Made by a program: the position numbers and the translations under genes
Source of the DNA: Umezawaea sp049997955
Lineage (GTDB): Bacteria > Actinomycetota > Actinomycetes > Mycobacteriales > Pseudonocardiaceae
DNA: 64,000 nucleotides
NCBI GenBank assembly: GCA_049997955.1
Contig: JAEBDY010000014.1
Location: 1-64,000, forward strand
Direction: 5' to 3'
Shown: piece by piece, positions 9,134 through 18,985 of the stretch
Numbering within the stretch: the stretch's first letter is position 1
Layout of the letters: each line of letters begins with the position of its first letter
Notes under the pieces: model-generated
Told to the model about the DNA's origin: nothing
The model's database searches: none
What the model saw: only the letters and a program-made list of their open reading frames with translations

Positions 9134-10296
9134 GGGCGTCTCCGATGGGTGACGGTAAGAACTACGGTTCGGTTTCGCTCGGCCGCAGCTGGCATCAGGG
9201 CACCGGTTGCGTCGAGGTCCGGGACCACCGGGATGTCGAACCCAACGCCGTCGACCTGGCGGAACAGCGCGCGGTCGACGCCCGTTCCGACTAAGAAGTT
9301 AACGACTTGCTCCGCACGCTCCCTAGAGGTCGTGATCGCTCCGGCTCTGCCTCCCCAGGTCGCGGTGTGGCCTACAGCGGTTGCTTCGACTGGCACCTCT
9401 GTTGCGTTTGGGCGGAAATGATGAGCGATTTCGTTGAGCATCGCCGGTGCCTCTGGAAGAAAAGACGCGAGATCGGGTTCGAAGAGCGCGCCGCTCGGCA
9501 GTTCGATCTTGGTGGTCGAACCGGTGACGACAACAGAAGGTTGACCGGGCACCGGGATCGTGGGCACTGGCGTGGTGGCGATTGGCTTCCCGCCTACAGC
9601 ACCTCGCGCCTCGCATTTCCCGTCAGCTTTGGTACAAACCTTCAGCCAAAGGTCACGCACACTCGACTGCATGCGCTCAGTGAGTTGCGGCTGAGGACCT
9701 TCACCCTGACCGAGTCCGATGAACACGACCTTCTTGCCTTGGAGCGAAGGAAGATCGGCCTTGTCGATTTTCTGCACAGTCGCTTCGACATTGATCTCAG
9801 AGCCCATCCCACGCAGGTCGAGCGGCCCAGTCGTCTGCAGGCCACTGCTGAAGACCAGCAACGTTGACGGACTAGGTACCTTAGCCAGCCCTCCCAACAA
9901 GCGAAGGAGGTCAAGCTGCGGCTCCACAGCGGCAGCCGCCTCCAACTTGGCACGCACAGGTGCCATCTTCTCCTTGAAGCCGTCGTTCAGCACGCCCTCG
10001 TCTGTGGCAATCTCACCGTTCCCCTTGTCGTAGTAAACGGAAATGTCCTCGTCGATCAGTGGCGATGTGACGGACGACCCCACATAGGCGCTCAATTGCA
10101 CAGTGCCCCGCTTGACGGCTGCGAGAACTGGATCGCTCGCCGCACCCGACAGGCTGACGGCAGGCTCATTCGCTGTAGCAGTGGCGCCCACGACGAAATT
10201 CTCGTGAATCTTTTCGGACTCGGACGCACAACCAACTGGCAAAGCACCCATAAGTGCCAATATGCCTAGCCACATGCACAGTCTCGATGCCGCCAT
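9130..10296 (-). CDS. OmpA-domain lipoprotein
   Basis: This 388-residue protein starts with a lipoprotein signal peptide whose lipobox LPVGC places the lipidated cysteine at residue 23. The middle (about 80-220) alternates beta-strands and helices, with LLVFSSGLQ and KKVVFIGLG as core strands, resembling a Rossmann/vWA-like fold; no full MIDAS is evident. The C-terminal 110 residues are an OmpA-like peptidoglycan-binding domain (ALFEPDLASFLPEAPAML ... SRERAEQVVNFLVGTGV ... AAERNRTVVLTV). It is therefore likely anchored outside the membrane and tethered to the wall. It is coupled to the downstream four-TM protein through a GTGA overlap. A helicase gene lies 368 nt upstream on the same strand. 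Confidence 0.8.
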   Translation of the reverse strand: MAASRLCMWLGILALMGALPVGCASESEKIHENFVVGATATANEPAVSLSGAASDPVLAAVKRGTVQLSAYVGSSVTSPLIDEDISVYYDKGNGEIATDEGVLNDGFKEKMAPVRAKLEAAAAVEPQLDLLRLLGGLAKVPSPSTLLVFSSGLQTTGPLDLRGMGSEINVEATVQKIDKADLPSLQGKKVVFIGLGQGEGPQPQLTERMQSSVRDLWLKVCTKADGKCEARGAVGGKPIATTPVPTIPVPGQPSVVVTGSTTKIELPSGALFEPDLASFLPEAPAMLNEIAHHFRPNATEVPVEATAVGHTATWGGRAGAITTSRERAEQVVNFLVGTGVDRALFRQVDGVGFDIPVVPDLDATGALMPAAAERNRTVVLTVTHRRRP

Positions 10297-10664
10297 CGAA
10301 CGTCAGCCCCCACCGTTTCCGCGAATCACATCTGCCAAGTACACAGTTCATCGCGGGGACTAGAAGCTTCGTTACCGCAAGTGTTAGGTGCAAACATATT
10401 CCACGCGACCCGGCCATTATATACGAATTCTATCCGCTGACAAAGATTGAAATGAGCCTAGTTGACAGGACGGTCACGCTCCTGACTCATCCAACCAAAG
10501 GCAACCAGGCCTACGTGAGAACGCCGAGCCCGGCCAACAGGGAATACGCCGTCGCCGGATCGCCACTCCGGCGCACCCAGCTCGGCGAACACGTAGTCCA
10601 CCTCCCAGCGTCAAAAGCTCGACCCGATCGGCGTTTCCTAATTCACAGCTCCCGTCGCCCCGCA
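10297..10664. other. Spacer between the DUF1998 helicase and the OmpA gene
   Basis: This 368-nt stretch is partly AT-rich (about 10390-10460) and probably carries the promoter of the OmpA/four-TM gene pair. On the - strand about 10485-10610, a frame reading FAELGAPEWRSGDGVFPVG looks protein-like but has no clear start and no family match. I call no gene. Confidence 0.4.
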
Positions 10665-13600
10665 TCACACTTTCGACATGCCGACCAGCGGTTCGAGTAC
10701 GTCGAACGCGGACCGCCGGGTCAGCTCCTCGTGGAACCGCTGATTCCGGTATCCGCGCAGGCAGCCGTAGCAAGAGGTCTCGACGCCGCAGTCGCAGTCG
10801 CGAACCCGGTCTCGCGCCGCCTCCACGACCCCGTCTAGGGCCTCGGCGATGCGCAGCACGCCGCCGGCGCCACCGGGAACGGTGTCGAACAGGACGATGC
10901 CGATACCGCCTCCCGGACGGGGGTGCAGGGTGCCGTCGATGTCATCCCGGTTGAACTCCAACCGTTCGGCCGCACCTTCGAGCAAGGCGTACAGCAGCGA
11001 TCGCCAAGCTCCTTGGTCCGACGGCAAGGGTCCGACCAGAGGACCGAAGGTGATGTCCATCAGGTCGGTTTCATACGGGTGGGCGAGTGAACGCAGCCTC
11101 ATCGTGCCAGCGCACTCAGTGCCCCGGAGTAGGTGCACGTGGGTCGACTTCGGCTTGCGGCCATCGAGTGCGCGACCGGCACCACACCAATCGCAGATCA
11201 GGTATCCCCCGCGGTTGGGCCCCTCGGAAAGAGCGATCAACCTGCCGCGCGATCCCGCCACGACACCCAAGGTCCCACCGCTCGGCGCTTGCCAAGTGGT
11301 CGTCGTAGTCGCCTCGGCCGCCAGCGCGCGGACATGGGTCGCTCCGTTCCAGCTCCGCTTCGGCGGTATGGTGGTCGTTCGGCGAGGCTCCGGTTCCGCA
11401 ACGAAGCCGAACTCCGGAACGTAGTACTGCCTCGGCGCGCGGGTCGCCACCACCAAACACGAGGGGCAGGTCGGGTCGATGTCGTCCTCGCCTTCCCAGT
11501 AGTACCGGCATTGCTCGCACACGAAGTAGTGCTTGCCGATCAGTTCCCGATCGGGAAGCCGGTAGACGCCCCCTGATCGCCACAGGTGACCACCTGCGAC
11601 GACCTCGCCGCCTGGGGCGTACTCGTAGATGGCCGCGGACAGGTCGCGCGTGAGTTCCAGTCGGCGACCGATCGGTGAACTGGAATAGGTGGTGCGCAGC
11701 TCTACGGTGTCGACAGGGAATCCGTACTTCGGCAGGACGTTCCGGTTAGCGAGGTAACCCAACAAGTTCCGCTTGACGAGCGTGTTGATCGCCATTTCGT
11801 AGCGGTTGACGAGGTAACCCTTCCGTTCCTCGAAGGCACGCTGCCTGCGCTTCTCGAAGATCGAGACATCCTGGACGAGTTGGACGCGAACTTCCTCCAG
11901 CAACTTGCTCAGCTCGTCCACCCATGCACCGGTGTCCACGCCGAGCTCACCTCGGACCCGTTCCGGGAGGACACGCACCAACGACTGGTGGACCTCTAGC
12001 GGAACAGGCGAGAGGAAAGCGCGAACGCGAGTGGACGGTGCCCTGTCACCGAGGAAGAAGTCGCCAGCGGTCGACCACGTCTCACCGACGGTCTGCTTGG
12101 CGTGTCGAAAGAACGCGGACAGCGCGATCGAGTGGGCGTGACGCCGGTCAATCCGCTCGTTGCCGAGCGGCACATGTGGTGCCCGTGTCTCACCCGCGAT
12201 CATCGACGTGGGGTCGGCGTAGCGGGTGAGGTCATGTGAGCGCCGCTGCGCGTAGGTCACCACCAGCGCCGCCGAGTCGGTGCGTCGACCTGCCCGACCA
12301 GCGCGCTGCACGTAGTTCGCTGTTGTCGGAGGCATATTCCGGAGGACGACGGACTGGAGTTCGCCCACGTCCACGCCCAGCTCGAAAGTCGTCGAGCACG
12401 ACAGGACGTTGACCTTCCCGTTGACGAACCGCTGCTGGATGTCGGCAGCTTCATGGCTGGTCCACTGCGCGGTGTGCTCCATCGCCAGCATGGGCACCGG
12501 GTTCATCGACGCGTACATGAACCGGTAGTGGTTGTCATCCTCGGCTGCGGTTGGGACGGCGAACTCTTGCAGCAGTCCCGGACACCCGAGGGTCGGGCAG
12601 ACGCCCCGCACTGAAAACGGCGTGATCCGGCGGCAACGGTCGCAGCGGTGCACGGGACGGGTCGCCAGCGCCAGCTTGAGCCAGGTGTGTTCGATCCTGC
12701 GGACCGTACCGAGTCCGCGGACGTTCTCCGTGGTCAACCACCCGTCCCGCCAACTTATGAGCAACTTCCAGCACCCGCGCAGAAGTTCCGTAGCGTCCAC
12801 ATCCGATCCCAACACCCCCAGAACGCGGTTCGCGTAGTCAAGCCGGCGGTTCACCCCCCGCGTGGGCAGCCAGCTCAGCACCTTCCGCTTGCGTTCCGCA
12901 CCGTCCTCCCTGACGTAGATGGGTCCCCGGCGCGGATCGAACGCCTCGTCGTTCGGGTCAACCCCCTCCGGCATGTTGAGAACACCTTGCTGTCGCAGGC
13001 TGCGCAGCAGTTCCTCCAGAAATGCCCAGCACTCGTCCTCGGTCAGTCCCAATGCTTGAAGAGCCGGAGGGATCTTCCAACCGCGGCCCTTGCCCATTCC
13101 GACCCGGACTAGTCCCAAGCCTTCCAAGGATTGCCGGTCGTCAACGGCCACCAACTCCTGCATGACCCACAGCAGAACTTCCCGTTCGCGCTCCTGACGG
13201 GACATGCGGCGGGTGAAGACACCGGCTCGATCGGCGGCTCTTGCCGCATGGAAGGCCAGATCGGAGATACCGATCGACTCGTCGTCACGAGCCGCCGCAG
13301 CCAGTCCCTTCAGCAGAAGCGCACGGTGCTGGATACTTGAGTAGCTCGCCTCCAGGTAGGGCGCGAAGAACGCCGCTGCCTGCCGGCTGTCGCTGAACGT
13401 CAGCAGCTTGCGGCCCTCACCGGGCTGATCCGCCAACTCGTCATCAGGCGACGGTGGTTGCGCCTGGTAGAGCGCCGTCGCCAGGACGGACACCGCCGCG
13501 TCGTTACCGCCCTCGAACAAGCGCACCATGCCCGACTGTCCTCTCGCGCCGCACGAGGCACATCCGCTGGGCGAATCGTCCCGTGTGTCGAGCAAGCGGG

Positions 13601-15314
13601 CGAGCCAGAGCAGGGTGCCGGTGCAGCCCGCCTTCCCGCACTCCGTGCGCGGAGTGGTGTGGAGCCTGCCGCACGACACACACAGGAAGCGATCCTGAGC
13701 GGTGAGTTGTGGGGTGTCCTCCAGGGCGTCGTCGTCCTGATCCACCAACATCGGGGCGTCACCGAGCAGTAGCCAACCCCTCCTGCCCTCTCCGCCTGCC
13801 CGCGGGACGAACTGGTCACCATTGAGCACCGTGCCCGTGAGGTGGACTGCACCGCACCGCTTGCAGGCGCCGAACTCGAACACCGCGCCCTCACACGATG
13901 GACAGGTCTCGCGTCTGCCAAGCGACACGTGCGGGCCGGATGCGGTCAAGCAGGTGAACGCGCCTTCGGTGGCACGGGCGAATAGGTGGTAGCGGGCTGA
14001 CAGCACCGGGGAGCCGCCGCTGTCATGAACCTTGTTGCCCACCGCGACCATCGCCGCCAGGACCTCGCGTGGATGTTCCTCTGTGGGCAGCAGTTCGGCG
14101 GCCAACGCGTCGAGCGTGTCGGGTCTTTGCGCCAGTTTGGTCCGCAACTCGGCCATACCGAGTTCGTGGGCGAGCGCGGTCCCGGCGTCATCGGCGTCGA
14201 ACCCGTATTCCTTCGCGAGCCGTAGGGTCTCCGTCCCCGGATCGTCTTCGAGGGCGAGTTCGAGGTAGACGGATCCCGGTAGCGGCCCCCAGAACGGTCC
14301 CGTCGGCATGTCGACTCGTGCCGCCCGGACCAGGTCCTGGCGTGTCGGATCGTCCTCCACCCAATCGAAGGGCGCGTCGAAGAGCTTGGTCGCGAAAGCC
14401 ATCACCTTGACCGGGTCGTCACCGACGGTCGCGCTCGTGGCGATGCATTGCACTTTGGCCTCGGGCGCCACCCGGTCGCGCAGCCTGCGTAGCAACATCG
14501 CGACTTCGGCGGCCTTGGCCCCGTCGTAGACGTGGGCCTCGTCCAGCACGACGTACCGCCAGCCCCGTCCCTCGAACAGCTCCAGGTCGGCCGGTCGGAG
14601 CAGCAGGTATTCCAGCATCGCGTAGTTGGTGAGCAACAGGTGTGGGGGTTGTGCCCGCATCTCCTCGCGGCTGAGCAGCTCGTTCGGCAGTCGGGGCTGT
14701 CCTGGGTTGAGGGACTCGAAGGACTCGGCACCTCGACGGATGCTGTCCGGTGTGTCCCCCGTGTAGCGACCGAACGTGATGGCGGGACTGTCCGCCAGCA
14801 GGCTCCTGAGCCGCTTGAGCTGATCGTTCGCAAGGGCGTTCATCGGGTACAGCAGTAGGGCGCGTACCCCCGGTCCGAGCTCGCCGCGCGCGTGTTCGCC
14901 AGCTAAGGAGTCCAAGATGGGAAGCAGGAAACTCTCGGTTTTTCCGGACCCGGTGCCGGTGGCTACCACAAGGTTGCGACCTTGCGCCGCCTTGTGCAGT
15001 GCCTGCTCCTGGTGCTGGTAGAGCGGGCGGTCGAGCGGCAATGCCTGGCTTCCCAAGGCTGCGAAAGATGTGGTGAGGACGCCCTGGTCGATGAGTTCGC
15101 GCAAGGTGGCGCCGGTGGCGTATGGCGGCGTGGCTTCGAGCAGCGGCCCCTTGGTCAGCATTGGACTCCGGGCGATCTCCTGTGCGAGCGCGTTCGCGAT
15201 GCGCTTCTCTCGGAGCGGGAGCAGGGAACCCAGGTAACGGCGGTAACTCTCGACGATGAGTTCACTGGTCGCCAATGGGTCCAAGGTGCGGCTCACTCTG
15301 CTCCCCCTCTTCAT
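10665..15314 (-). CDS. DEAH-box helicase with C-terminal DUF1998
   Basis: This 1549-residue superfamily 2 helicase has Walker A ATGTGSGKTES at residues 118-128, LDEAH at 257-261, a SAT motif (TSATVGDD) and motif VI QRAGRAGR. Between the RecA lobes lie insertions with several CxxC pairs, probably zinc ribbons. The C-terminus is the DUF1998 cysteine module (VLFDTVPGGAGGV ... CDCGVETSCYGCLRGYRNQ). DUF1998 helicases are the core of Druantia (DruE), while DISARM splits helicase and DUF1998 between DrmA and DrmB. The start overlaps the upstream 1117-residue gene by 53 nt (35 nt if the in-frame GTG at 15296 is used), so the two are coupled. Confidence 0.9.
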   Translation of the reverse strand: MKRGSRVSRTLDPLATSELIVESYRRYLGSLLPLREKRIANALAQEIARSPMLTKGPLLEATPPYATGATLRELIDQGVLTTSFAALGSQALPLDRPLYQHQEQALHKAAQGRNLVVATGTGSGKTESFLLPILDSLAGEHARGELGPGVRALLLYPMNALANDQLKRLRSLLADSPAITFGRYTGDTPDSIRRGAESFESLNPGQPRLPNELLSREEMRAQPPHLLLTNYAMLEYLLLRPADLELFEGRGWRYVVLDEAHVYDGAKAAEVAMLLRRLRDRVAPEAKVQCIATSATVGDDPVKVMAFATKLFDAPFDWVEDDPTRQDLVRAARVDMPTGPFWGPLPGSVYLELALEDDPGTETLRLAKEYGFDADDAGTALAHELGMAELRTKLAQRPDTLDALAAELLPTEEHPREVLAAMVAVGNKVHDSGGSPVLSARYHLFARATEGAFTCLTASGPHVSLGRRETCPSCEGAVFEFGACKRCGAVHLTGTVLNGDQFVPRAGGEGRRGWLLLGDAPMLVDQDDDALEDTPQLTAQDRFLCVSCGRLHTTPRTECGKAGCTGTLLWLARLLDTRDDSPSGCASCGARGQSGMVRLFEGGNDAAVSVLATALYQAQPPSPDDELADQPGEGRKLLTFSDSRQAAAFFAPYLEASYSSIQHRALLLKGLAAAARDDESIGISDLAFHAARAADRAGVFTRRMSRQEREREVLLWVMQELVAVDDRQSLEGLGLVRVGMGKGRGWKIPPALQALGLTEDECWAFLEELLRSLRQQGVLNMPEGVDPNDEAFDPRRGPIYVREDGAERKRKVLSWLPTRGVNRRLDYANRVLGVLGSDVDATELLRGCWKLLISWRDGWLTTENVRGLGTVRRIEHTWLKLALATRPVHRCDRCRRITPFSVRGVCPTLGCPGLLQEFAVPTAAEDDNHYRFMYASMNPVPMLAMEHTAQWTSHEAADIQQRFVNGKVNVLSCSTTFELGVDVGELQSVVLRNMPPTTANYVQRAGRAGRRTDSAALVVTYAQRRSHDLTRYADPTSMIAGETRAPHVPLGNERIDRRHAHSIALSAFFRHAKQTVGETWSTAGDFFLGDRAPSTRVRAFLSPVPLEVHQSLVRVLPERVRGELGVDTGAWVDELSKLLEEVRVQLVQDVSIFEKRRQRAFEERKGYLVNRYEMAINTLVKRNLLGYLANRNVLPKYGFPVDTVELRTTYSSSPIGRRLELTRDLSAAIYEYAPGGEVVAGGHLWRSGGVYRLPDRELIGKHYFVCEQCRYYWEGEDDIDPTCPSCLVVATRAPRQYYVPEFGFVAEPEPRRTTTIPPKRSWNGATHVRALAAEATTTTTWQAPSGGTLGVVAGSRGRLIALSEGPNRGGYLICDWCGAGRALDGRKPKSTHVHLLRGTECAGTMRLRSLAHPYETDLMDITFGPLVGPLPSDQGAWRSLLYALLEGAAERLEFNRDDIDGTLHPRPGGGIGIVLFDTVPGGAGGVLRIAEALDGVVEAARDRVRDCDCGVETSCYGCLRGYRNQRFHEELTRRSAFDVLEPLVGMSKV

Positions 15315-18300
15315 GCGTGATCAACATTTCAGCCAGGATCAGGTCGAGCACAGCCAGTTCGGGAGCGATTTCGGCCAAGCGCGCCCAGACCTGCCGGAAT
15401 CCTCGTTCGCTACCGCGATAAGCCGGGACCTCCCGTGCGGCGAGTCTCGCGACGATGGCGAACGCGGATGACGCGGCCGGGATGGTCCACCAACCCGTCA
15501 TACCCGGTGGGGGCTTGCGAGCCTCGACCTGGGCTCGAAAGACTGGTCGGTCCGCCAATAGCTCTGTCAGGCTTCTCAGCCACATCGAGGCGGACCGTCC
15601 CACGTCCTTGACCTGGGCTTCGTCACGACGATCGAACAGTCGGCGGGCGGCGACCGCCCTACTGTCGGCATCCAGCAGACCGTGCGGCACCACTTCGGCG
15701 GCCCTCCACAGGCCATCCAACTGCTGGACAGACATGGTGGTCAACGGGATCGTTTCGGGACCGAACCGCCCGACACCCGCGTGGGGGTCATTCCCGTTGG
15801 CGACGATCACGTCGACGGAGTCGCCGCACTGGCGGCGGGAGGCGGCGAGACAGTCGTCATCCATGGCGGTTCCGACCAGGGCTCCGGCCAGGGGTGATAC
15901 CGCCCAGAGCCGCCGTGCCGGCTCGGTGTGGTGGCGACCGGGCACGAAGGATGACGCCAGTCCGGCCGAGATCACCGCGGTCACCGTCTGGTCCGGTGTC
16001 AGGTGCAGGCCGACCAGCGCTTCGAGCGCGTCGATGGTGCTCCGCCGCAAAGGACCAGCGCATGTGTTCCGGAAGTCGACGACGTCATGGACGTTGCGTA
16101 GCCGAGGCGCAAAGTGGATCAATGTCCAAAGTCGGCTCAGGTCGCGGACGTCCGCCAGAAACCCACCCGCACCTGAGACGAATCGGGACAGCGCCTCCTC
16201 TTCCGGGTCCTCACTGGCCAGGTGACCCTCGCCGAAAACCGTCATGTACCGCTTGGGCCAGCTGGGCCACTCGATGGGCACCCAGGGGTCGTCGAGGCGC
16301 AGTTCCACAAGGAGCGGTCCCCCGTTGCGCAATTCCGGTGGCAGGTGAACCCTGCCGTCGCCGACTATCGGCACGACGGCCGGACCACGCCACGGCGCTG
16401 TCGTCGCGTAGATGCCTGCGGTGAGGCCCTCCATCAGGACGGGCTCGACCAGTTGGAGGTGGTCGTTCGCTCGTCGGATGCCCTCCGCGAGACGGCGTGG
16501 CCGGACCGTCGCCAGTCTGACCGGTGTTCCGCCGAGATCGAGCACCAGTTCCACGCCGTGGTGTTCGGCGACGGTGTCGGCGATGCGGACCAGGTCGTAA
16601 CGCGCCGTACCGGCCTCGGCCCGACCGCTCGGCGGCACCGTCTGGACAACCGCCCCACGTGCGAGTACCTGGAGCGGCGGAATGTCGATGGCCCCTGGCA
16701 CGCGGGCTAGCAGCACGCCGGGTTGATCGGTGAATACGTCGGCGGTGATGCGCAGCGACCCAGCCGACCAGACCAGCGACTGGTCGGCTTGCTCGTGCAT
16801 TACTTGCAGGTGCGGTGGGGTAACGATCAAGGGCTCGGTCTCGGTCTGAGTGCGGTACTCGACGACCTCGGCCTTCGCTCTGGGGGTGAAGGCGAGGACG
16901 CGAGGAGCGGCCGTGGCCCCAACCGGCGCAGCCAGTTCCGCCCGCCCGCTCACGAGGCCGCTTCCCTCGAAAACACGAACTGCCGGCAAGAAGCAGCTTT
17001 TCAGTCCTTCCGCGACGAACACCGTGCGGTTCACCCCGCGACCGAGCGGCCCGCGCACCGTGATGTCGAACGACCCAAGCACCGGGCGTGGCAGGTCGTC
17101 CCACAATCCCGTGAATGATTGCGGTGCTCTCACGGTGCGGCTTGTGGACAAGACAGGGGTTTCGTCACCGCTCCGCCGAAGCTCGATGGTCCACTTCGTC
17201 TCCGCGTCCTCACGCCCCGGCAACCAGATGGCGGGAAGTGCGGAGTGCACCGGAGTGCCGTACGGGGTGGTGACACCGGTGACCGGGCGATCAGCCTCGA
17301 CCCGCGGCCGCGTCTGACCGCGGATGAAACGCCGCGTGGCTGCGATACCCGCCAGTTCTAGAGACCGGACGTCGGTCAGACGCACTTGTCTGAGCTTCCA
17401 ACCGGCCCACCCCAGTGGGAGTTGGCCCTCAATGGTGACCTGGATCCGGCCATCCGCGATCAGCTCGTGCTCATCGGGGTGAACCACCCAGACGTCATCG
17501 GGAGGCAGCGGCATGTTGGCTGCCAAGCGCCTGCCGTCAGCTGCGAAGACGAGGAGCGGGGATTTGGCATCGACGACCGTGAGCTCCGTTCGGTCAACGC
17601 CGCCATCCATCGCCACCACTACCGTGCGGACCGGTTGCAACAGCGTGACGGCGGCGGGCGGCACCGACTCCGCCAGTCCTTCCCACTGTGCTTGGCTGCG
17701 AACTGTCCTGCTGGTGCCGTCGGCGGTCACTGTCCACGTGGCGGAGCCATCGACCGTCTCGTCCAGCGCGGGCAGGATCACCTCGACTCCGCGCCCGAAC
17801 GGATCGAGCCCGATACGTGGCCGCTCCGCGCGGCGACGGATCGATTCACCGGAACGTCGCGGTTGAAGCCGCAGTACCCCGCTGGACACGAGTTCCTGGG
17901 CACGGATTGCCACTCGTACCGGCAGTCCCACGCTCTCCAGATCCGGGCTGAATTCACTGAGCCGGTCCAAGAGGTCATAGGTGCGGTCGATGAAGTCGAG
18001 CGCGTAGTCACTCCCGTGCTGCAAGAACCGGCGGGCGGGTGCGTCCAGTTCGCTGAGCCTGTTGGGCACCGCAGTCGCCCAGTCAAGGAATCCCTCAGGG
18101 TCGAGCTCCGGGTCGAGCGCCCTGCGGTGGACGACGAGGTGGAAGTAGTCATCGAGGCAGTAGTTCGGGATGCCGGTGTGCATGAGGATCGGCCCCACGT
18201 ACCTGGTGCGCATCTCCGCGAAGTCAGGCATACCGAGGCGGCGAACCGCGCCGTGAAAACCCTGACCCCAGACGACCCGATCATGCTGGTCGCCGTCGTA

Positions 18301-18615
18301 TTTCAGGGCTTCCCAGAGTTCTGGCCACAACTCACCCTGCCGATATTCACGTGCGGCGATCCCCGTGAGGGCGACAGCTACGCATGCGGGCCACCGCGTG
18401 AAGATCACTTCCGCGTGACCTCGGGCGAGCCACTTGTCGTACATCCGGCCGAGCGCCTCGGCCGCCTGCCGCGAGTGCTCATCCCTGACCTCCAGTTCCG
18501 CCACGAGCGAGCACCCTCGGAGACGGGACGACCACTGCCTCTCCCGAAGGTTGAGCAACTCGTCAGAGGTGACTTTCCGGGGTGCGATGACAGCCGCACT
18601 TCGCTCCACGACCAT
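15262..18615 (-). CDS. Large protein of unknown function coupled to a DUF1998 helicase
   Basis: This protein of about 1117 residues is not recognised. I chose the ATG at 18615 because an AGGAGG site lies 6 nt upstream; the GTG at 18630 would overlap that site. The N-terminal 250 residues are helical with conserved-looking motifs (WGQGFHGAVRRLGMPDF, HTGIPNYCLDDYFHLVVHRR). The middle (about 250-750) is beta-rich with repeated Ig-like stretches and no cysteine clusters. The C-terminal third is helical. No nuclease, helicase or methylase motif was seen. It overlaps the downstream DUF1998 helicase and is its probable obligate partner, in the position that DruH holds beside DruE in Druantia type III; homology to DruH is not established here. 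Confidence 0.8.
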   Translation of the reverse strand: MVVERSAAVIAPRKVTSDELLNLRERQWSSRLRGCSLVAELEVRDEHSRQAAEALGRMYDKWLARGHAEVIFTRWPACVAVALTGIAAREYRQGELWPELWEALKYDGDQHDRVVWGQGFHGAVRRLGMPDFAEMRTRYVGPILMHTGIPNYCLDDYFHLVVHRRALDPELDPEGFLDWATAVPNRLSELDAPARRFLQHGSDYALDFIDRTYDLLDRLSEFSPDLESVGLPVRVAIRAQELVSSGVLRLQPRRSGESIRRRAERPRIGLDPFGRGVEVILPALDETVDGSATWTVTADGTSRTVRSQAQWEGLAESVPPAAVTLLQPVRTVVVAMDGGVDRTELTVVDAKSPLLVFAADGRRLAANMPLPPDDVWVVHPDEHELIADGRIQVTIEGQLPLGWAGWKLRQVRLTDVRSLELAGIAATRRFIRGQTRPRVEADRPVTGVTTPYGTPVHSALPAIWLPGREDAETKWTIELRRSGDETPVLSTSRTVRAPQSFTGLWDDLPRPVLGSFDITVRGPLGRGVNRTVFVAEGLKSCFLPAVRVFEGSGLVSGRAELAAPVGATAAPRVLAFTPRAKAEVVEYRTQTETEPLIVTPPHLQVMHEQADQSLVWSAGSLRITADVFTDQPGVLLARVPGAIDIPPLQVLARGAVVQTVPPSGRAEAGTARYDLVRIADTVAEHHGVELVLDLGGTPVRLATVRPRRLAEGIRRANDHLQLVEPVLMEGLTAGIYATTAPWRGPAVVPIVGDGRVHLPPELRNGGPLLVELRLDDPWVPIEWPSWPKRYMTVFGEGHLASEDPEEEALSRFVSGAGGFLADVRDLSRLWTLIHFAPRLRNVHDVVDFRNTCAGPLRRSTIDALEALVGLHLTPDQTVTAVISAGLASSFVPGRHHTEPARRLWAVSPLAGALVGTAMDDDCLAASRRQCGDSVDVIVANGNDPHAGVGRFGPETIPLTTMSVQQLDGLWRAAEVVPHGLLDADSRAVAARRLFDRRDEAQVKDVGRSASMWLRSLTELLADRPVFRAQVEARKPPPGMTGWWTIPAASSAFAIVARLAAREVPAYRGSERGFRQVWARLAEIAPELAVLDLILAEMLITHEEGEQSEPHLGPIGDQ

Positions 18616-18985
18616 CGTGAACCTCCTCACGCAGGCGCGCCTGCTGACCGATTCATCGCCGGTTCGCGCACTCCGTTACACCTCGACATCCCCACGGCGA
18701 CGATCCCTTGTCACAGACACGAAAGACGTCCAGCTAATTTGCCCACGCAGGATGTGCATATTTGCACTCATAATCCGAAGTGGCTGAATATAAGAACCTC
18801 TTTTCGCGCCACTGGAGAAATATTCACACCCAGACAAGTATCCCATGCAGTTACTCTATATATCGACACACTAATTTAACCTAATTCACCCTACACGCAC
18901 CGACTTGCCAATGGAACTATTGCCGATAAATTCGCACAGCACACCGCAGACCGCCTTCAAAAATACTTGGACGATGAGAAAACAC
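18616..18985. other. AT-rich spacer upstream of the 1117-residue gene
   Basis: This 370-nt stretch is markedly more AT-rich than its surroundings, especially 18720-18890, which holds runs such as ctctatatatcg and aatttaacctaattc. No gene with good codon structure was seen. It probably carries the promoter of the downstream unknown-protein/helicase pair (- strand). I found no clear operator or terminator. Confidence 0.45.

Noticed and set aside
17386..18879. Long + strand open frame opposite the unknown 1117-residue gene
   Set aside because: It is antisense to a gene with a good ribosome-binding site and coupled neighbour; the predicted protein is rich in Arg/His/Pro without domains, typical of a GC-rich shadow.
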